From: Pyxicephalus adspersus | Lineage: Eukaryota; Chordata; Amphibia; Anura; Pyxicephalidae | DNA: 64,000 bases | Assembly (NCBI RefSeq): GCF_032062135.1 | Contig: NC_092861.1 | Coordinates: forward strand, 136,819,082-136,883,081 | Reading direction: 5' to 3' | Part shown: positions 48,906 through 62,232 of the stretch, one piece after another | Layout: each line of letters starts with the position of its first letter | Numbering within the stretch: position 1 is the stretch's first letter | Notes under the pieces: model-generated | Told to the model about the DNA's origin: nothing | Databases searched by the model: none | What the model saw: only the letters and a program-made list of their open reading frames with translations | Program-made: the position numbers and the translations under genes

Positions 48906-50093
48906 ATGGGTTTTCGGAAGAGCTGTGTGCTTTTAAACTCATCTCTCTCCAACTGAAACACTTTTTTCTGTTCAGGGAGGGGAATAAGTCACTGCTGAGA
49001 CTCATTCACTCGCTGGGAAAACATGAAAAAGCCCATGGCTGCTGGCTGGAAATAAAAAAATAAAATATAAAGAACTTATATGTAGTAGAAGATGTATTTA
49101 GTATATAGATTTCTCTCTGGTTATATCTGCTCCAATGTTACTGGCTGCATACACAATCGGAGTCAGTGACGCCAGTGTTTACCAGTCATGAAAATAACAC
49201 TGGGCAGCCTCGGTCTCCCTCTTCCCTACAGGTGTCATTTAAGTCTCTGGTAGCATTAACACAAGGTGTTTCCTGGGAACTAAATTTCATACATGAATCC
49301 CATTATTACAGAAGTGGAACGCTTGTTGCTATGCTGTTTTATAAAGAAGCATGCATCTCTTCCACCAGTTGTTCCTCATTTTTCTCACAATACAAACTTT
49401 TTTTTTTATTCTTTGTACAATGAAACTTTGCTTTGTAATCTACATAAAATTAGATTTCCTTTATCTGTTTCCTGTAGCATTAAAAGAACCCAAATTGCTT
49501 TCACATACAAGAAGAATTTTCCTCTCTATTATATTTGGCATGGGTTGCAAAAGATTGACCTTCCTGTCAGTCACATTCTAAATTGACTTTGTCCACTTGC
49601 CGAGAAGTTTGGTGACTTATACTTGTTTACCTGAGATGGCCTTACAGCTGAAAAACTTTCTGATGAGAACTGTGAGAAGTCTGTACAAAAAATGTTGTAA
49701 TAATAAATGAATGCATTAAGAATGGGAAAAAATAAGTGTAGCATGGTGCAGCGGGTTCTGGTGTCTCATTACTTTGTGTGGGTTTTAATCTGGTGGTGGA
49801 CCAAAATGTAAATAAAACAAATCTTGATATATAAGACACAATTCCCACATTTACATACCTAATGGAACAAAATTTCATACAATAAAGTTGAAAACATTGG
49901 CACATTTTCCGATCTGGTATGATAGTTGAGATGATAGCCCTTTTATTAACACAAGTTTGTGCAAGCCTGAGCCTCTTTTATTAACGCACAACAACCCACA
50001 ACTGCAGTATTGTTCTGCACTGGATCAGTGTTCACACCTGTGTAAAGTAAGTGTGCCTATTACTTTTACAATGTTAAATTACATACACATTGG

Positions 50094-50220
50094 GCATGAT
50101 TTATTAAAGATCTCCAAGACTGGGAAAGATAGTCTAGACTAGGGGAACCTGGATGATCCAATAAACCTGGAATGGATTTATTGCTATTGTTTGGCAAAAA
50201 AAACTATTTTCTTGTTAGTT
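50094..50220. repeat. Palindromic MITE, family A, half copy
   Basis: Contains atttattaaagatctccaag and aaacctggaatggatttatt, the left arm of the family. The right arm is absent. Confidence 0.65.
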
Positions 50221-50234
50221 TTCAGTGAGAGGAG

Positions 50235-50340
50235 AATGAATGATCGCTATGCACACAGTGCTGTTCTGTTCTATGAAGAGGGGACGGAGGATGACGAGTT
50301 GGGGCTACTGTACACATCATCATTCGTCTTGGACACCTGT
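50235..50340. repeat. MITE, family F, fragment
   Basis: Shares gaatgatcgctatgcacaca, gtgctgttctg and actgtacacatcatcattcg with the copies at 58776-59075 and 62600-62865. Confidence 0.45.
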
Positions 50341-51101
50341 CATGTATATGTACCTCAATACCCAATTTAGTTCCCAGCAAAATATTTATTTTATTGCCTA
50401 AATTGCACTTGTTGTATAGTAGAAGAAATTAAACTGCCACCAGGGACACCAAAACTCCAAAATACCAGAATACGAACACAGAATTGTGCTGTGGTCAGCC
50501 TTCTGCTGTTCCTCGCCTCTTAATATAGTTCCATCAATAATTTGGGCAGCCTGTGACTCACTTGGTGCGTCACAGAATCAAAAGTGCCGACAGCCATGAT
50601 TAAAGCAAACCTATCAGGATCAAGATATTGCAGTTAGAAGCCTGGAATCCCTGGCTTTTCCAGCGAGCTAGCTTTCTTGGACTCTTGAATTTCTTGGTAG
50701 ATTTGAGCTTCCCTGCACCATCCTGCCATCCTTACATTTATAATGGCCAGTGAGGGTGTCCAATAAATTGATATACCAATAGGAAAATATTGGAAGAATA
50801 TATAGGTGGTGAAATGGCGCTGGTTATCTTGCACTAATACTTGGAAGTGGCATGTCATCGTGACCCAGGATTTAGGTGACATAGGGTGCTATGGAGCTCT
50901 ATGTCCTTGCATTTTACCACTGCAGTTAGCCCAGTGCTTTTATAGTACTGACAAATGTACTTTATTGCTTGCACAAAGAAAAAACTAATTTAAAGTCTAC
51001 TAATAAAGTACCAGAATATCTAGGGAATTGTATATTACATTTGAAGAGGGGTAGAAATAAAGCAGGTACTATCTGCCAAGATGTGGTTACATTTACAGAT
51101 T

Positions 51102-51160
51102 TTATATATATATATATATATATATATACGGTATATGTACTGTAAATATATATATATATT
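51102..51160. repeat. (AT)n microsatellite, interrupted
   Basis: Two AT runs (51102-51128 and 51147-51160) separated by cggtatatgtactgtaa. Confidence 0.9.
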
Positions 51161-51684
51161 TGTTTTCGTATTATAATCTGTATATATTATAATCCTATTA
51201 TAATTTGTAAATGTATACACATTAGTTAGTATGGATAATGAGAGCAGTTCTTCTTTCTCATTCACTGATAATATTAATGGTGCAATAGAAGACAGAGATG
51301 TGTTTATAGTCTAGAGTGTTTGCTTATTTTGGAGGCCATCACTCAAAAACTGGAAACAGTAGATGAGGAACCCAATGCAAAACACTGCAAATATTACTGT
51401 ACCTGCATCAGTGACGTATCTCCTCTCTTCTCTAAACACAGCTGGAAGGTGCTGGCTCAACAAAAATAAACTCAAGCAAACCTCATTAAATCCATGAAAT
51501 GGTTTACACTCATAAGATAAAAAAATGAAACTGAACAATTATGGTTCAGCTGCTCGCATTAAGAGGTCACATACAAAATATAATTCTCCCATTATTCATT
51601 GGTTTAAAGTAACAAAGTGGCATACAGTAACCAATATTGCTAGATGCTAGAAACTAGAAGTTTTCTGTCTACAACTACCGACAA

Positions 51685-51972
51685 TCTGAATTCAAATGAT
51701 TCAGCCAGGTCACTATTTGCAGGGCGTTTGTATAATCTCCCAATCTTTGCATGGGTTTTCTCTGCAAAACCATTTCCTCGCACATCCCAAAACATGCAGT
51801 TGGAAATACTGGCTTCCCCTTGAAATTGGCCTTAGACTATGTTAATGACACATGGTTGGGGCACTAGGTTGTGTGAGCCCCTTTAAGGGAGAGTTAGTGA
51901 TATGACTATGGACTCTGTACAGCACTGTGTAATATGTTACCCCCATATAATTTCAAGATAATAATATACATA
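51685..51972 (+). repeat. tRNA-derived SINE, 5' truncated
   Basis: Starts within box B (aattcaaatgattcagccag) and keeps the body (acatgcagttggaaatactg) and the tail (gtacagcactgtgtaatatg). Box A is missing. Confidence 0.75.
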
Positions 51973-54900
51973 ATAATATTATCCATAAAAATAAATAAAA
52001 TGCATAAAGAAATCATATCTTTCCACTGTCTGTTTGGGAAATATATATTCTTACTCCTTGTGGTCAGTCAAAACTCTAACTTAATGTTGACGATTTGCAA
52101 ACAAAAAAAATATTGAAACCTTAATTGCTTTTTCTAATTGCCACTTGTATATCCAGCTAAAATTTATTGCAGATTAATGTAGATCACAAATGTAAAAGAA
52201 ATGTTCCCAACCTACTAAATTTCTTGTAATATAGGGTCAACAATGTCAGAAATCATATGCATCTTTAATGTTCGTCATATGCTGTTCTTTAAGTTGCTCA
52301 GGGAAAGGAATACTTTGGATTGGTCACGCAATACCACAACATGTGCTACTGAATGCCATATTGTGTGATACATTGATTGCTATTCATGTAGAATGGCAGC
52401 CCATTAAAAAATTGGTTTTATGTTATTACTCGCACTTCTGGAAAAAAGTAGACTTGATTCACTTTATCAACAAATTTGAACAAATGTTAGATCTTCAACC
52501 AACATTGCATAAGGTGCACAGGAAGGACAAATGTAATATCAAAAATAGAGAATGGATCCTTATATTTATTAACACTTTTTTATGCAGTAGTTGGAACCTC
52601 CTTATAAAGTAACACAATGGACCCTGTGTTATTTAAACTTTAGATATCTAGGGTCTGATGTTATCTTTGAAATATTTGGTGTCATCATGCCAAAATAAAA
52701 GGACCTCTCTGAGATCCTGCAGGAAATAGCTGTGGATGTTTATAAGATTTAAAAAGATTGCCAAATAAATAATCATTACCCTCCATAAGTGACTGGTTTT
52801 CAATGATTGACCAGGTAGTCACACTGGGGGAACTAATTCATATTTTTAGAGAAGGTGCAGGTTATTTTCTCCCTACTTGGGCTTGTTGGCTCCCACATAC
52901 AAAAGTCTCTTCCTGGACACCGGTGAAAATGGAGCTCCTTCTGTCCTACCGTAACATACTCAAGCCTCCGCCTTTCTTTTCCATTTCCCCCACATATTAC
53001 ATTTCTTTTTTTCTCTTTCCTCTCTTTTTTTCTGTTCCATTTTCCAGAGATCAAAAAAAAGGACAAGCCCAGGAACTTCCTCATTCCTAAACATTCTAAA
53101 CTGAGATCCCTGACCTATACCTTTCATAAGTTTCAACCATGGATCTTGGTTAAGTTTACCATGCTGTTTGCTATATATTGTGGAGTTACTCTTTAGTTTG
53201 GCCTTTTTTGCTGCATTTTGCATTCAATAAACCTTTAATAAAGCTTTATATTGGAAAAATATTAAGTAATCAATGCACACATAATGTACATGTGGCATAG
53301 GTTAGGACCACAAACTGTCTCCAAAACCTCCAAAATTTCAGGGATCTGGAGGTAACTCTAGCAATAGTTTGTGTTAAAATGCATCTATAAGGATAATGAG
53401 ATTGTACCAATGTAACCTGCATTGGAGGTGTGCCAGGAAAAAGCCATTGCTGTCCAGAGGGAATATTTAGGCAAGGCTACGTTTTGCATTAAACATATAG
53501 ACCTTGCCTATGTCTGGATTTTGTCTGTGGTGCTTTTCGGGGATGCTGTCAGATCTCCCACTGCCATTATATTAGAAATACTCACAAACCATTGTGCAGG
53601 CGTACATGGAGAAGGGTTTTTACAAAGGGGAGGGAAGCTTTGGTAGCATTACCTAAACATATAAGTAGAGTTTTTGTATAATTTCCTGAACATATTGTTG
53701 AGATGAAATAGAAGTACCAAGGGGTTTACTATCAACAAGAACCCTAAAAATGTTTTTTTAACTTGGCAGACTTCAGGCCAATGTTATTGATTTGGGCACG
53801 ACTAGAACACGCAGGTGCTTAACATTTCTATATTTTAATTGCTTTCATGATCCATAGGTTCAGTATTTGCTGATTTTTTTAACGTGTAAGCCGAATCCGT
53901 AAACAATTGGGCCTCTTCGCTTCAGGACAATGCGCATAAAACCTGTGAACGTACTGAACTTGGTACTTTTTCTGCTCAGTAAATCTATTGTAACTATTTC
54001 ATTATTTGGAGCTCGTGGTGAGTGCTGGATCTATGGCTTCAAGGGCTCAGAAACAGTAAGTGTATGTACAACATCCTACCAATACCTGCTAGACCTACCA
54101 TAGCAGCGGTCCACCTATTGCAACTTTCTGTGATGGGGTGGCAATTGTGCTGCACTGCAGGTAAATACACAGCAAGGTTTTCACTGTTGTATCTTGTAAC
54201 TGATTGCATTACAGTGGTGTGAAATCATTTGCAGAAGGAGTGGTTATCAGCATTATCACTGCTTACTCAAAGCTTGTAAATCTGCACCTGGCCATGTCTA
54301 GTCCTGCCCATGAGTTTCTGGATTGGCAACACTTCCTATGCTGCTGAAGCCCTCTTACAATGTCTAGGAAGAGAAGTGAGTGGGATACAAAAAAAAAGAA
54401 GGATATGGCCAAGTCAGGGACAGTAAAGGGAAATTTTTTGTTTATTTCATAAAGCTTGTGCATCTTATAATAGCTGAATTTGAAACACATAGACTATAAT
54501 AGACTATCATACATGAGCCTTTAGTCGCCCAGAACAAGCGTTGTGCAGAGCCCAGAGTCCAGCTGGGATAGGAGTTTTGGAAACAGTCCAAGTGTCAGTA
54601 TCCCACATTAAATGGTGATCCCTTGTTTCCTGGGATTCTTGCTGGGTCTGGACCACATACACACATGTGAAGAATCAGGGATATATACAAAACAGACTTC
54701 AGTTTAAGTTCCAACATAAATGTCACCACTGCTATCTTCATTTGTTAGCAGATCGTGCTTTTTGTTTTCCTAAGGATTTTTAGTGTTCCGTCAATGTGAG
54801 GCAGGAGCCTGTTTTCCTCCAGTGGCAGATTTCACTTCTGTAAACTGTACACTGTTTGGACAGGAAAGTGCATAGTCATACTTTAAATAGTAGATTCATG

Positions 54901-55581
54901 CATGTCCACTGCAGACTTGGTGGAACAACTTTATTCACAGATTTCTGCTTTGCTGGAAGAGGCACACTCCACAATTCACAGTTTAAAGCAAACATATTAC
55001 ATACAGTATACAGCTTAAATACATATTCCCTGGTAGGGCTGTTCAACATTTTTCAATCTGGGAGATATATATATATTTCACCTAACACTTAGGGTCAAAA
55101 TGATGTGGTGCATAGCATGCTGTGGCAAATGGTCAGGTTTAAAGGTTGGCACTTATTGCACCTTCAATTCGTTCCAACACTTACCGGACCCCAGTTTCTG
55201 CCATGCCTGGTAGAATCCACCTTCCACTGCAGGAGAGTGGCTGACTACCTACCACCAGAACACGAATATGGCCCCAGGCCATTTATTGCTAACCGATTGT
55301 CCTTGACGCTCTTACTACTATTCTTGCCATCTTCACCCAAGGAGAAATGGAGGTGACATACAGTCAGCGTGCCAACGTTCTCATGGGTCACAAAGGTATC
55401 CTTCTGTAAAGAACAGCTTTGCCTAGGCTTGTCTGGCAGCAGTACACTGCTCCAGTATAGGCTTGGAAGAAGTGCAGGGAATGCTTAGTATAGCTATGAG
55501 CAAAGTAAAATGGCATGGCATACCACTCCTGCACCTCTTAAGAGCTATTTTTATGTCTTGGGTCTATTTTGTTGGCTCCTG

Positions 55582-55598
55582 TGGGGGGGGGGGGGGAT
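55582..55598. repeat. Poly-G run
   Basis: An uninterrupted run of 13 or so G bases, likely length-variable and error-prone. Confidence 0.85.
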
Positions 55599-56580
55599 GC
55601 GCTACATGTAGTTTCTACCCCTAGCAGCCCAATAGAAAATGAATAGGGCAGCAGTAAGCAGTTCAGTACCACTCACTGCTGCATGCAATCCATTATGCAA
55701 ACACTGGTTATGTAAGAACCAGCAGCACTGCGGTGCAAGTGACCAAGGTGGCAGCTGTCAGGATCATTGCAGGACTGCATATTGTATTGCAGATACAACT
55801 GATGGCAAAGTTATGTACTAATGAAATGCCCAATCAGGTGCAAGGAAATGTAAAAAAACCTCATTCACTAAGCTAGGTGGGTTATTCCTTGCATAGCGAT
55901 AGCCAATATTTTTTAAGTAAATGAACCCCCATGCATTCCTTATAACAGGACAACAAGATTCTAACAACAAAGCTATGTTTTGCCAATTTCTTGTGCCTGC
56001 TGCTCAGCACTTATTCTATATATATATTTTTTCCTTAGAACACATTGTATCTAAGCATATGAAAAATACTGGTAACAGTTATGCAATCAGATCATCTAAT
56101 GCTTTAATCAATGTTTGATAAGTTAACTGTTAAGTTTGTCACGCACAGCCTCATAAAAACAAGAAATGCAACTGTGAGGACAAAGCTTGTGACAGCTCGA
56201 TGTGAGGGATATCTAAAGTTAAATACATTATTGTGCAAAGAGATTTCATACATGCTGAAAAAAATAGAATAGACATGTTCAACTGTCCATCATTCTCAGT
56301 GTGATATCTGCCCAGTATGGATATAAAAAAGAAACTAATTTAAAGCCAAACATGAAATATATTAGTTTGGAGTCTCTTTAGGAAATTAATCAGTTCAGCT
56401 TGTCTACATGGGGTTATTATGCCCAATCATGGCTGGTAATACTCAATATATATTAGATTAAATGGTGAAAAGTTGGACAGCTGACATCACACTTATACTA
56501 TATAGCAAGGAATAAGTTAGCACCCTGTAACTTATTAAAATCACATGGATTTCCAATGAAGGAAAATGGTAATGGTAAAG

Positions 56581-56824
56581 CAATGTTTCTCAACCTTTTT
56601 TAACATGGGGGAACCTTTGAAATAACTTTTAGGTCTTCAGGGAACCCCTGCTATAATTACAATATCCAGTATCGAATATCCAATAGCCAGCGAAAACAAT
56701 GTCACCATTACAGATACCCAAAAACATAACTGGTTTTAGGTAAACTGACCTGAGAGGCACAAACTGCTCATCGCTCAAGGAACCCCTAGCAACCTCTGGA
56801 GGAACCCTGATTGAGAAACAATTG
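56581..56824. mobile_element. hAT-type nonautonomous element, family B
   Basis: Left end caatgtttctcaacc and right end gattgagaaacaattg. The interior includes ttcagggaacccctgctat and ctcaaggaacccctagcaac. It shows the intact order of bases where the copy at 21946-22298 carries an insertion. Confidence 0.8.
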
Positions 56825-58775
56825 GTTGTAGACAATTGTGTGTTTCCACGCTTGTGGCAACAGTTTGAAGAATTTTTCTGTTGCAGCATGACTGTGCTCC
56901 TACATGCAAAACCACAAGGATGTGGTTTATTGTGCTTGATGTAGCCTTCACAGAGCCCTATAAGTAATCTTACAGAATACAAGTTAAATTAATTGGAACA
57001 TGAGTGAGCAAAGAGTTCTTGAGCAGCATGATTACCTGACCTCATAAATGCTCCTTTGGCTGAACCTTGTGAAAAATCTTCCAAGAGTGGAGCCTGTTGT
57101 AGCACAAATGTCCATAAATATCTCATTGTTTTAGAATGGGATGCACAACAAACTCACATAGGTGTAATGGTCAGGTGTCAAAAAAGAACCCTAAACCAAC
57201 TAATAAAAGAGACTCTATACCAACATAAATAATAAATCTTTTTATCTAACACATTATCCAACAGCCTTGAGGTCTGTAGCAAACTTGAGGACCCTTTGAT
57301 CCTACATCCCCCCTTATCTTATTCTATGCATGCAACCAGCTTTTATAGTGGCTTACCTATTTATGCAAAGGTTAATTCGGAATACGCCATTGGTATAGCA
57401 TACAGCATGTAGCACCCCACTTCAATTTTTTCCCAGAGCTCGTGTTCTAAAACCATCCCTGCACATTGAGAAGATATTTTTTGGGTGTGGTTGGATTCAG
57501 AAAGGGTTAGAACGGTTCGTCCATTTATTGTTGTTTGCAACAAATCTCTTCTACACAAAAATAGCCATACTGGGCAACTGCAATCTCTACATTGGCACTG
57601 TCAGCAGCTGTAAGTCACTGCAGGGTTTATATTTGTATTGAGAAGATATAACTGCCTTCATGTGCGTGTATTATGTGCACAAATTATACATAGAAACATG
57701 GTAATTACATTTTTAGCACATTTCCATGTTATTATTCACATTACTCTGATCACAAGAAAAAAAAGGTGAGCAAATATGGATCTAAATATTTTTTCTAACA
57801 TTACGTAACATGGCCAGATGACAACTCGTCACAGAAAATATTGTCAAGCTTCTTTTCCTAAGATGTTTTTCCATCACCTGTTAGGCCTGTAGGAGTTTCT
57901 GTAATGATGCTGATAACATCTAAACTTGGTTTACCCTAACAATGGAAGCCAACCTGTTTGTCCTGTGTCCAGTGAGCGGTGATGTCCCAAAGAAAAGCTA
58001 ATATGACAGAGAGATAATGAGATGGACAACTTACTACCTGACCATAGAAGATAACTGGAGACCAGGCAACCACTTAGTTTTAGGAGATATGTTAATAGAC
58101 TTTCATACCTGAACTATATGAGCACTTGTGATGTTTTTTAGTGGTATGACCACAAAGTCACCAGGATTTATTCAGCTTTCAGCTGTCACTAAAAACAGAA
58201 TGCACCAAGCCTTCTTTAAGTGTCCCTAAATCTAAATGATTATAATAATCATTATTACTGAATATCATAAAAGTCCCAAGTGTCTTGTCTATGCCCCAAA
58301 AACTAATATTGAAATTCAAGGCATGTCACCTTTTTTTTTGTGGGTGGCTAAATTAGTTCTCCACACCCTGTTATCCTCATGTAGCCACCCTGGTAGGCAT
58401 GCTCACAATAAGGACTACTTTGTAAGTGTTGATGTATCCGGTGTTTATAGCAAATGACATGCACATTAGTAGCAAGCCCTAGGACTTATAGGAGTTGTGG
58501 TTTAGATGAGGAGCTCAAAGATATAGTTAAAGATATAGTAGGTAAGTGAAGTCAATTTTGGTTTGCTCTACATAACACAAGGGATCATGTCTAATGGTTT
58601 AACTCCACTGCCCCTCCTAGAGAGCTGCTGTGCAGAGGATTACAAAAAACTAAAGAAGGAGTTATAAGGATACTTAGACTAGCAAAGATTAAAAATATAT
58701 GGAATATGTTTTACAGATCATTGGAGTGAAGGGTTTTCAGTAAACTTCCATTAAATATGGGAAAGGGCAGTGTTA

Positions 58776-59075
58776 GGCTGCGTACATGGCTAAGACTTTT
58801 AAGTCTAAAGACTGAAAGATACATAAACAAGCGCTGTACATACAGCACCGTTCTGCTCTTTGGAGAGGGGAGGAGGGAGAACGAGCGAACGGCACCCAGC
58901 TGCACTCTCTCTTCCTTTCACTTGCATTACGATCATTCGTCGCTAGTCATTCATTGATCCGCCAAGACAGATCCATGAATGATGTTGGATGGCCTCTGTA
59001 CAAATAGCAGATTCTCATCCAATACTAGCCCTGAAGTGATAATCAGACAAGATCATCTGACGTGTGTACATAGCC
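58776..59075. mobile_element. Harbinger-like MITE, family F, with TTA duplication
   Basis: Left end ggctgcgtacatggc and right end gtgtgtacatagcc are inverted repeats. They are flanked by TTA on both sides (58773-58775 and 59076-59078). A 3-bp TTA/TAA target is typical of PIF/Harbinger. Open frames over it are incidental. Confidence 0.75.
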
Positions 59076-59204
59076 TTAGTTGGAAAATGTTTGTTCATGC
59101 AAAACCAATAGGTAGAGTTACCTACTGGCATCCAATACCAATAAAGGACACAGCAGGGAAATCTTTGCATCTGAGCTCTCAGTGTCTCCCTCTTGTCAAA
59201 GCCA

Positions 59205-59476
59205 TTAAAGTGAACCTGTACTGAGAGATGATAAAAGCACCATTGTCGACCTGTTTTAAAAAATAAAGCTTGCCTAGTTGATGTTTTAATCCTCTGCCTT
59301 TATTACTTTCTCAATCACTCAATGAGTTTGTAGCCAATTGCCCCATGCTTGTATCAGGTGTGTGTTTTAAACTTACTAACACAATAGGATCAGCTTTACA
59401 TCCAGCATTTAGCGTTCTTTATAATGACAGCAGCAATGGTGGCTTCCATAATGTCTCAGTGGTGGGTCCACTTTAA
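59205..59476. mobile_element. MITE with 'ttaaagtg' inverted repeats
   Basis: Left end ttaaagtgaacctgtactga and right end cagtggtgggtccactttaa are inverted repeats. The interior is AT-rich with no ORF. Confidence 0.65.
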
Positions 59477-59567
59477 AGACTCTTTCTGACAGCTATGGAA
59501 AGAAATATTCAGTCCCAGGAAATGTAAGAAGCCAATATCAATCCATTACTGAAAGATCTTGTTTGGT

Positions 59568-59862
59568 TAGTGTTTCCCAAGCAGGGTCCCGTCGAACACT
59601 AAGGTTCCTCCAAAGGTTGCTAGAAGTTTGTGGAGCAATGAGCAATTTGTGCCACTCAGGTCAGTTTAAGTGATACCAATGATTTTTTGGCTATCTGTAA
59701 GGGTGATATTCTTCCCAATGACCAGCAATTTATTAATCATTATTTCTACTGATCACCACACTAATGTACTTTGTGGATATGGTAATTATAGTAGGGGGTC
59801 CCCAAAGACCTGAAGTTATTTCTAAGGTTCCCCCATGTTAAAAATGTTGAGAAACAGTTCTT
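59568..59862. repeat. hAT-type element, family B, inverted copy
   Basis: Starts tagtgtttcccaagcaggg and ends with gttgagaaacag. The interior reads in the opposite sense to the copy at 56581 (ggttcctccaaaggttgct, ccactcaggtcagtttaa). Confidence 0.7.
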
Positions 59863-60336
59863 TACAGCATTCATAAGCCTGAGCAGCCATGAAGTATCCT
59901 GCAATGTAAAATAGTACTTGATAAATGTTTTCTAAATATAAACACCTAAAGTGACCCGGGCTTTAAATTTAGCTTACCGGATATTCCTTTTTCCTTTGGT
60001 CTTGTGAGGCAGCACACCATGCAGTATCCAAGGGCAGGACAGGAAATAACCTCTTCTCCCAGTTCCCTTCTGCCTACTGTCTAATAGAGCATGTCTTTAT
60101 GTATTCACAATGTGGACTTAACATTTATAAAGTCTTTTCTCCAGAGGCCAAATCAAAACTTCATCCAGAAATAAGGTGGATTCTAGTTTATGGGAGGAAG
60201 CCAAATTCAGTACCAGCTGACCAATAACTTGTTGGCTAAGCTTAAGGATGAATTGTTAGTTCTTAGCAAAATTAAATTCTGAGACCTAGCAGTTCAGAGT
60301 TGGGAACAGGGATTTAGTGGTAAGGCTTAACCTCTT

Positions 60337-61073
60337 AAAGTGAAACTAAACCCAAAAAACAAAAGATCATCAGAAGGTTGAGGATTTTGCCAGAGCAGAC
60401 ATGCAAAGTCTCTTTTTGGTGGCTTTTGTTTGAAACATTGAAACAAATGTAGAGCCACGTGCAGAGGCTTCATCTCATGCAAGTCCATTGCGTTTTGCTT
60501 CCAGGGAGCATCCCATGAGCTAACGGTGAGTTTGATCCTTGCATGAGGTAACGGTGGTTTGATCCTTGCACTTTTAGATACTTACTTAAGCCTGGCTTGC
60601 TCGTATTTTGAAACATACGCTGCTAGATCGTGCTTGAGAAGTCCTCGACTGTCCTGGAATTCTCCTTCGTCCCAGTACGGAGGAAGCACCAGGTGCAGCC
60701 ATCTTCGCCCTTCTTCCTTCTTCTGGCTATGTTACCCGATTGCGCACTGCACAGGTCTGAGATCGCGAAACATAGCCTGCTGTAAAAGGGAAAAAAAGAG
60801 AGCGCGATCCCACTGCTCAAGATCGGCATCTCTTTTCCCTCAGTGAAGGAAAATGCCCCTTCTCCGTATTTTCCGATATTGGGCATGCACAGAAGGAGCA
60901 GCCAAGAGCCGTAGGTATCTCGGGAGGCTCTGCGCTCTCATTCAGTCTTGATTGCCTGGATGATCAAGACAGAGAGGGGAGGTGCTTCACCTTTTTTTTT
61001 TAAATATATAAAAATTATTAATATTTTTACTTTATACTAAAGGGGTGTGAAAATTTGAGTTTAGGTCCACTTC
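60337..61073. mobile_element. Longer MITE/DNA transposon with 'aagtg.aactaaacc' inverted repeats
   Basis: The left end aaagtgaaactaaacccaaa is mirrored at the right end as ttgagtttaggtccactt. The interior (60600-60950) is GC- and CpG-richer than its surroundings, which could be mistaken for a second CpG island. It contains two antiparallel open frames of 87-95 codons with no recognisable domain. Confidence 0.6.
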
Positions 61074-61249
61074 TCCCCTCTAGTTATTGCTTTGGTACCG
61101 TACTTTACGGTTTGTTTTTCAATGAGGTATAATCAACAAAAATGAGTTCACTTAAAGCATTAGGTAATTATAGATTATATGTTTAATTTATTTTATTATT
61201 TATTATTTTATTAATACTACCTTTTTAATGTGTATATGTTATGGTATTT

Positions 61250-61319
61250 TCAGCAGTGTCTTGTCTGAAGAAGTGGACTTTGATCCACGAAACGGGTTAC
61301 ATAACACTATTGTTGCTGA
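61250..61319 (+). ncRNA. Hammerhead-ribozyme-like structure (type I layout)
   Basis: All parts of a hammerhead are present in order. The 5' strand of stem I is at 61250-61264 and the core CTGAAGA at 61265-61271. Stem II follows, GTGGA (61273-61277) pairing with TCCAC (61284-61288) around a six-base loop. Then come GAAA (61289-61292) and a two-pair stem III, AC (61292-61293) with GT (61296-61297). T61298 sits at the expected cleavage position. The 3' strand of stem I is at 61299-61319: TGT/ACA next to the core, a two-base internal mismatch, then AGTGT/ACACT, a bulge, and TCAGC/GCTGA. One extra A (61272) separates the core from stem II, unlike the textbook consensus. Very short stem III hammerheads are known from amphibian satellite DNA and Penelope-like retroelements. 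No reverse transcriptase ORF is nearby. Confidence 0.6.
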
Positions 61320-61474
61320 ACTCGTAGTTTAATCTATTAGGATATTGGAGAAGAACATCTCTCTATAGTACGTGTTGTCTGTATACTTTCTTTTGCAAAC
61401 ATTATAGATTACAATTCTGCTTTAAGATTTAGGAGGTTTTGTTTAAACTGAAATTTAGAAAAAGAAAACTAATA

Positions 61475-61946
61475 CATGTAGTCCACGATTTAGGACATCT
61501 GACATACAGAAGACTCCTAGATACTAACGGGGCTTCCCTGCTCACTTGTGTGCAGGACAGAGACTTGATGGGGGGAAGGGGGTGGTTTGCATGACTTGCA
61601 GAAGAATTATTTTGCTAAACACAGCTGAGCAAACTCTTGTAACTCTTTATTGACCAAGGCAAACTGTGCAGTTATGTCTTTTTGCATATCAAAGCACAAC
61701 TTGCTCCAGAAGTTAATGAATGTCTTGGCTCCATATGTTTTTTTTTTTTTTTTTTGCTTTGTTTGTGAGTAACTCACAGTGAGGATTTTATAGAGTAATT
61801 GACACCTCGCTGCCTTATAATATGTTGAGATAAACATCTGTCCTAATTGCATTTATTAAAATAATGTACCTGTTTCGACTTATATACAAGATCAACTTAA
61901 GCACAAACCTACAGTCCTATCTTGTATGTAACCCGGGGACTACCGG
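61475..61946. repeat. MITE, family C, inverted relative to 10755
   Basis: Left end catgtagtccacgatttagg, right end acccggggactaccgg. It shares (inverted) the aacttaagcacaaacctaca block and ttatatacaag with 10755-11158. It carries a poly-T run at about 61738-61756. Confidence 0.7.
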
Positions 61947-62021
61947 TACTCTAGATTCTCTTCAGATTGTAAAAATCATCCACTTTTTACTAAAGATGAC
62001 TAAAAATGAAAACTAAATAAT

Positions 62022-62225
62022 GGGTTCTATTTATAAATGCTTTCCCCAAAATTTTCCCCAAATTTTATCAAAAATTCACACAATTTCTACCGTTATTTTA
62101 GAAAAATAAATAAATCATTGGTAAAAATTGATTCACACACTTCATAATTGAATCCAATGTGAAAATGTGTTGAGTTTAGAGAAAAGTTGGGTAAATCCTG
62201 GATGAAGACATTTATAAATAGAGCC
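62022..62225. mobile_element. Small MITE with 'gggttctatttataaatg' inverted repeats
   Basis: Left end gggttctatttataaatgct and right end gacatttataaatagagcc are inverted repeats. Related to 29065-29178 but longer inside. Confidence 0.65.
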
Positions 62226-62232
62226 TATAGAG

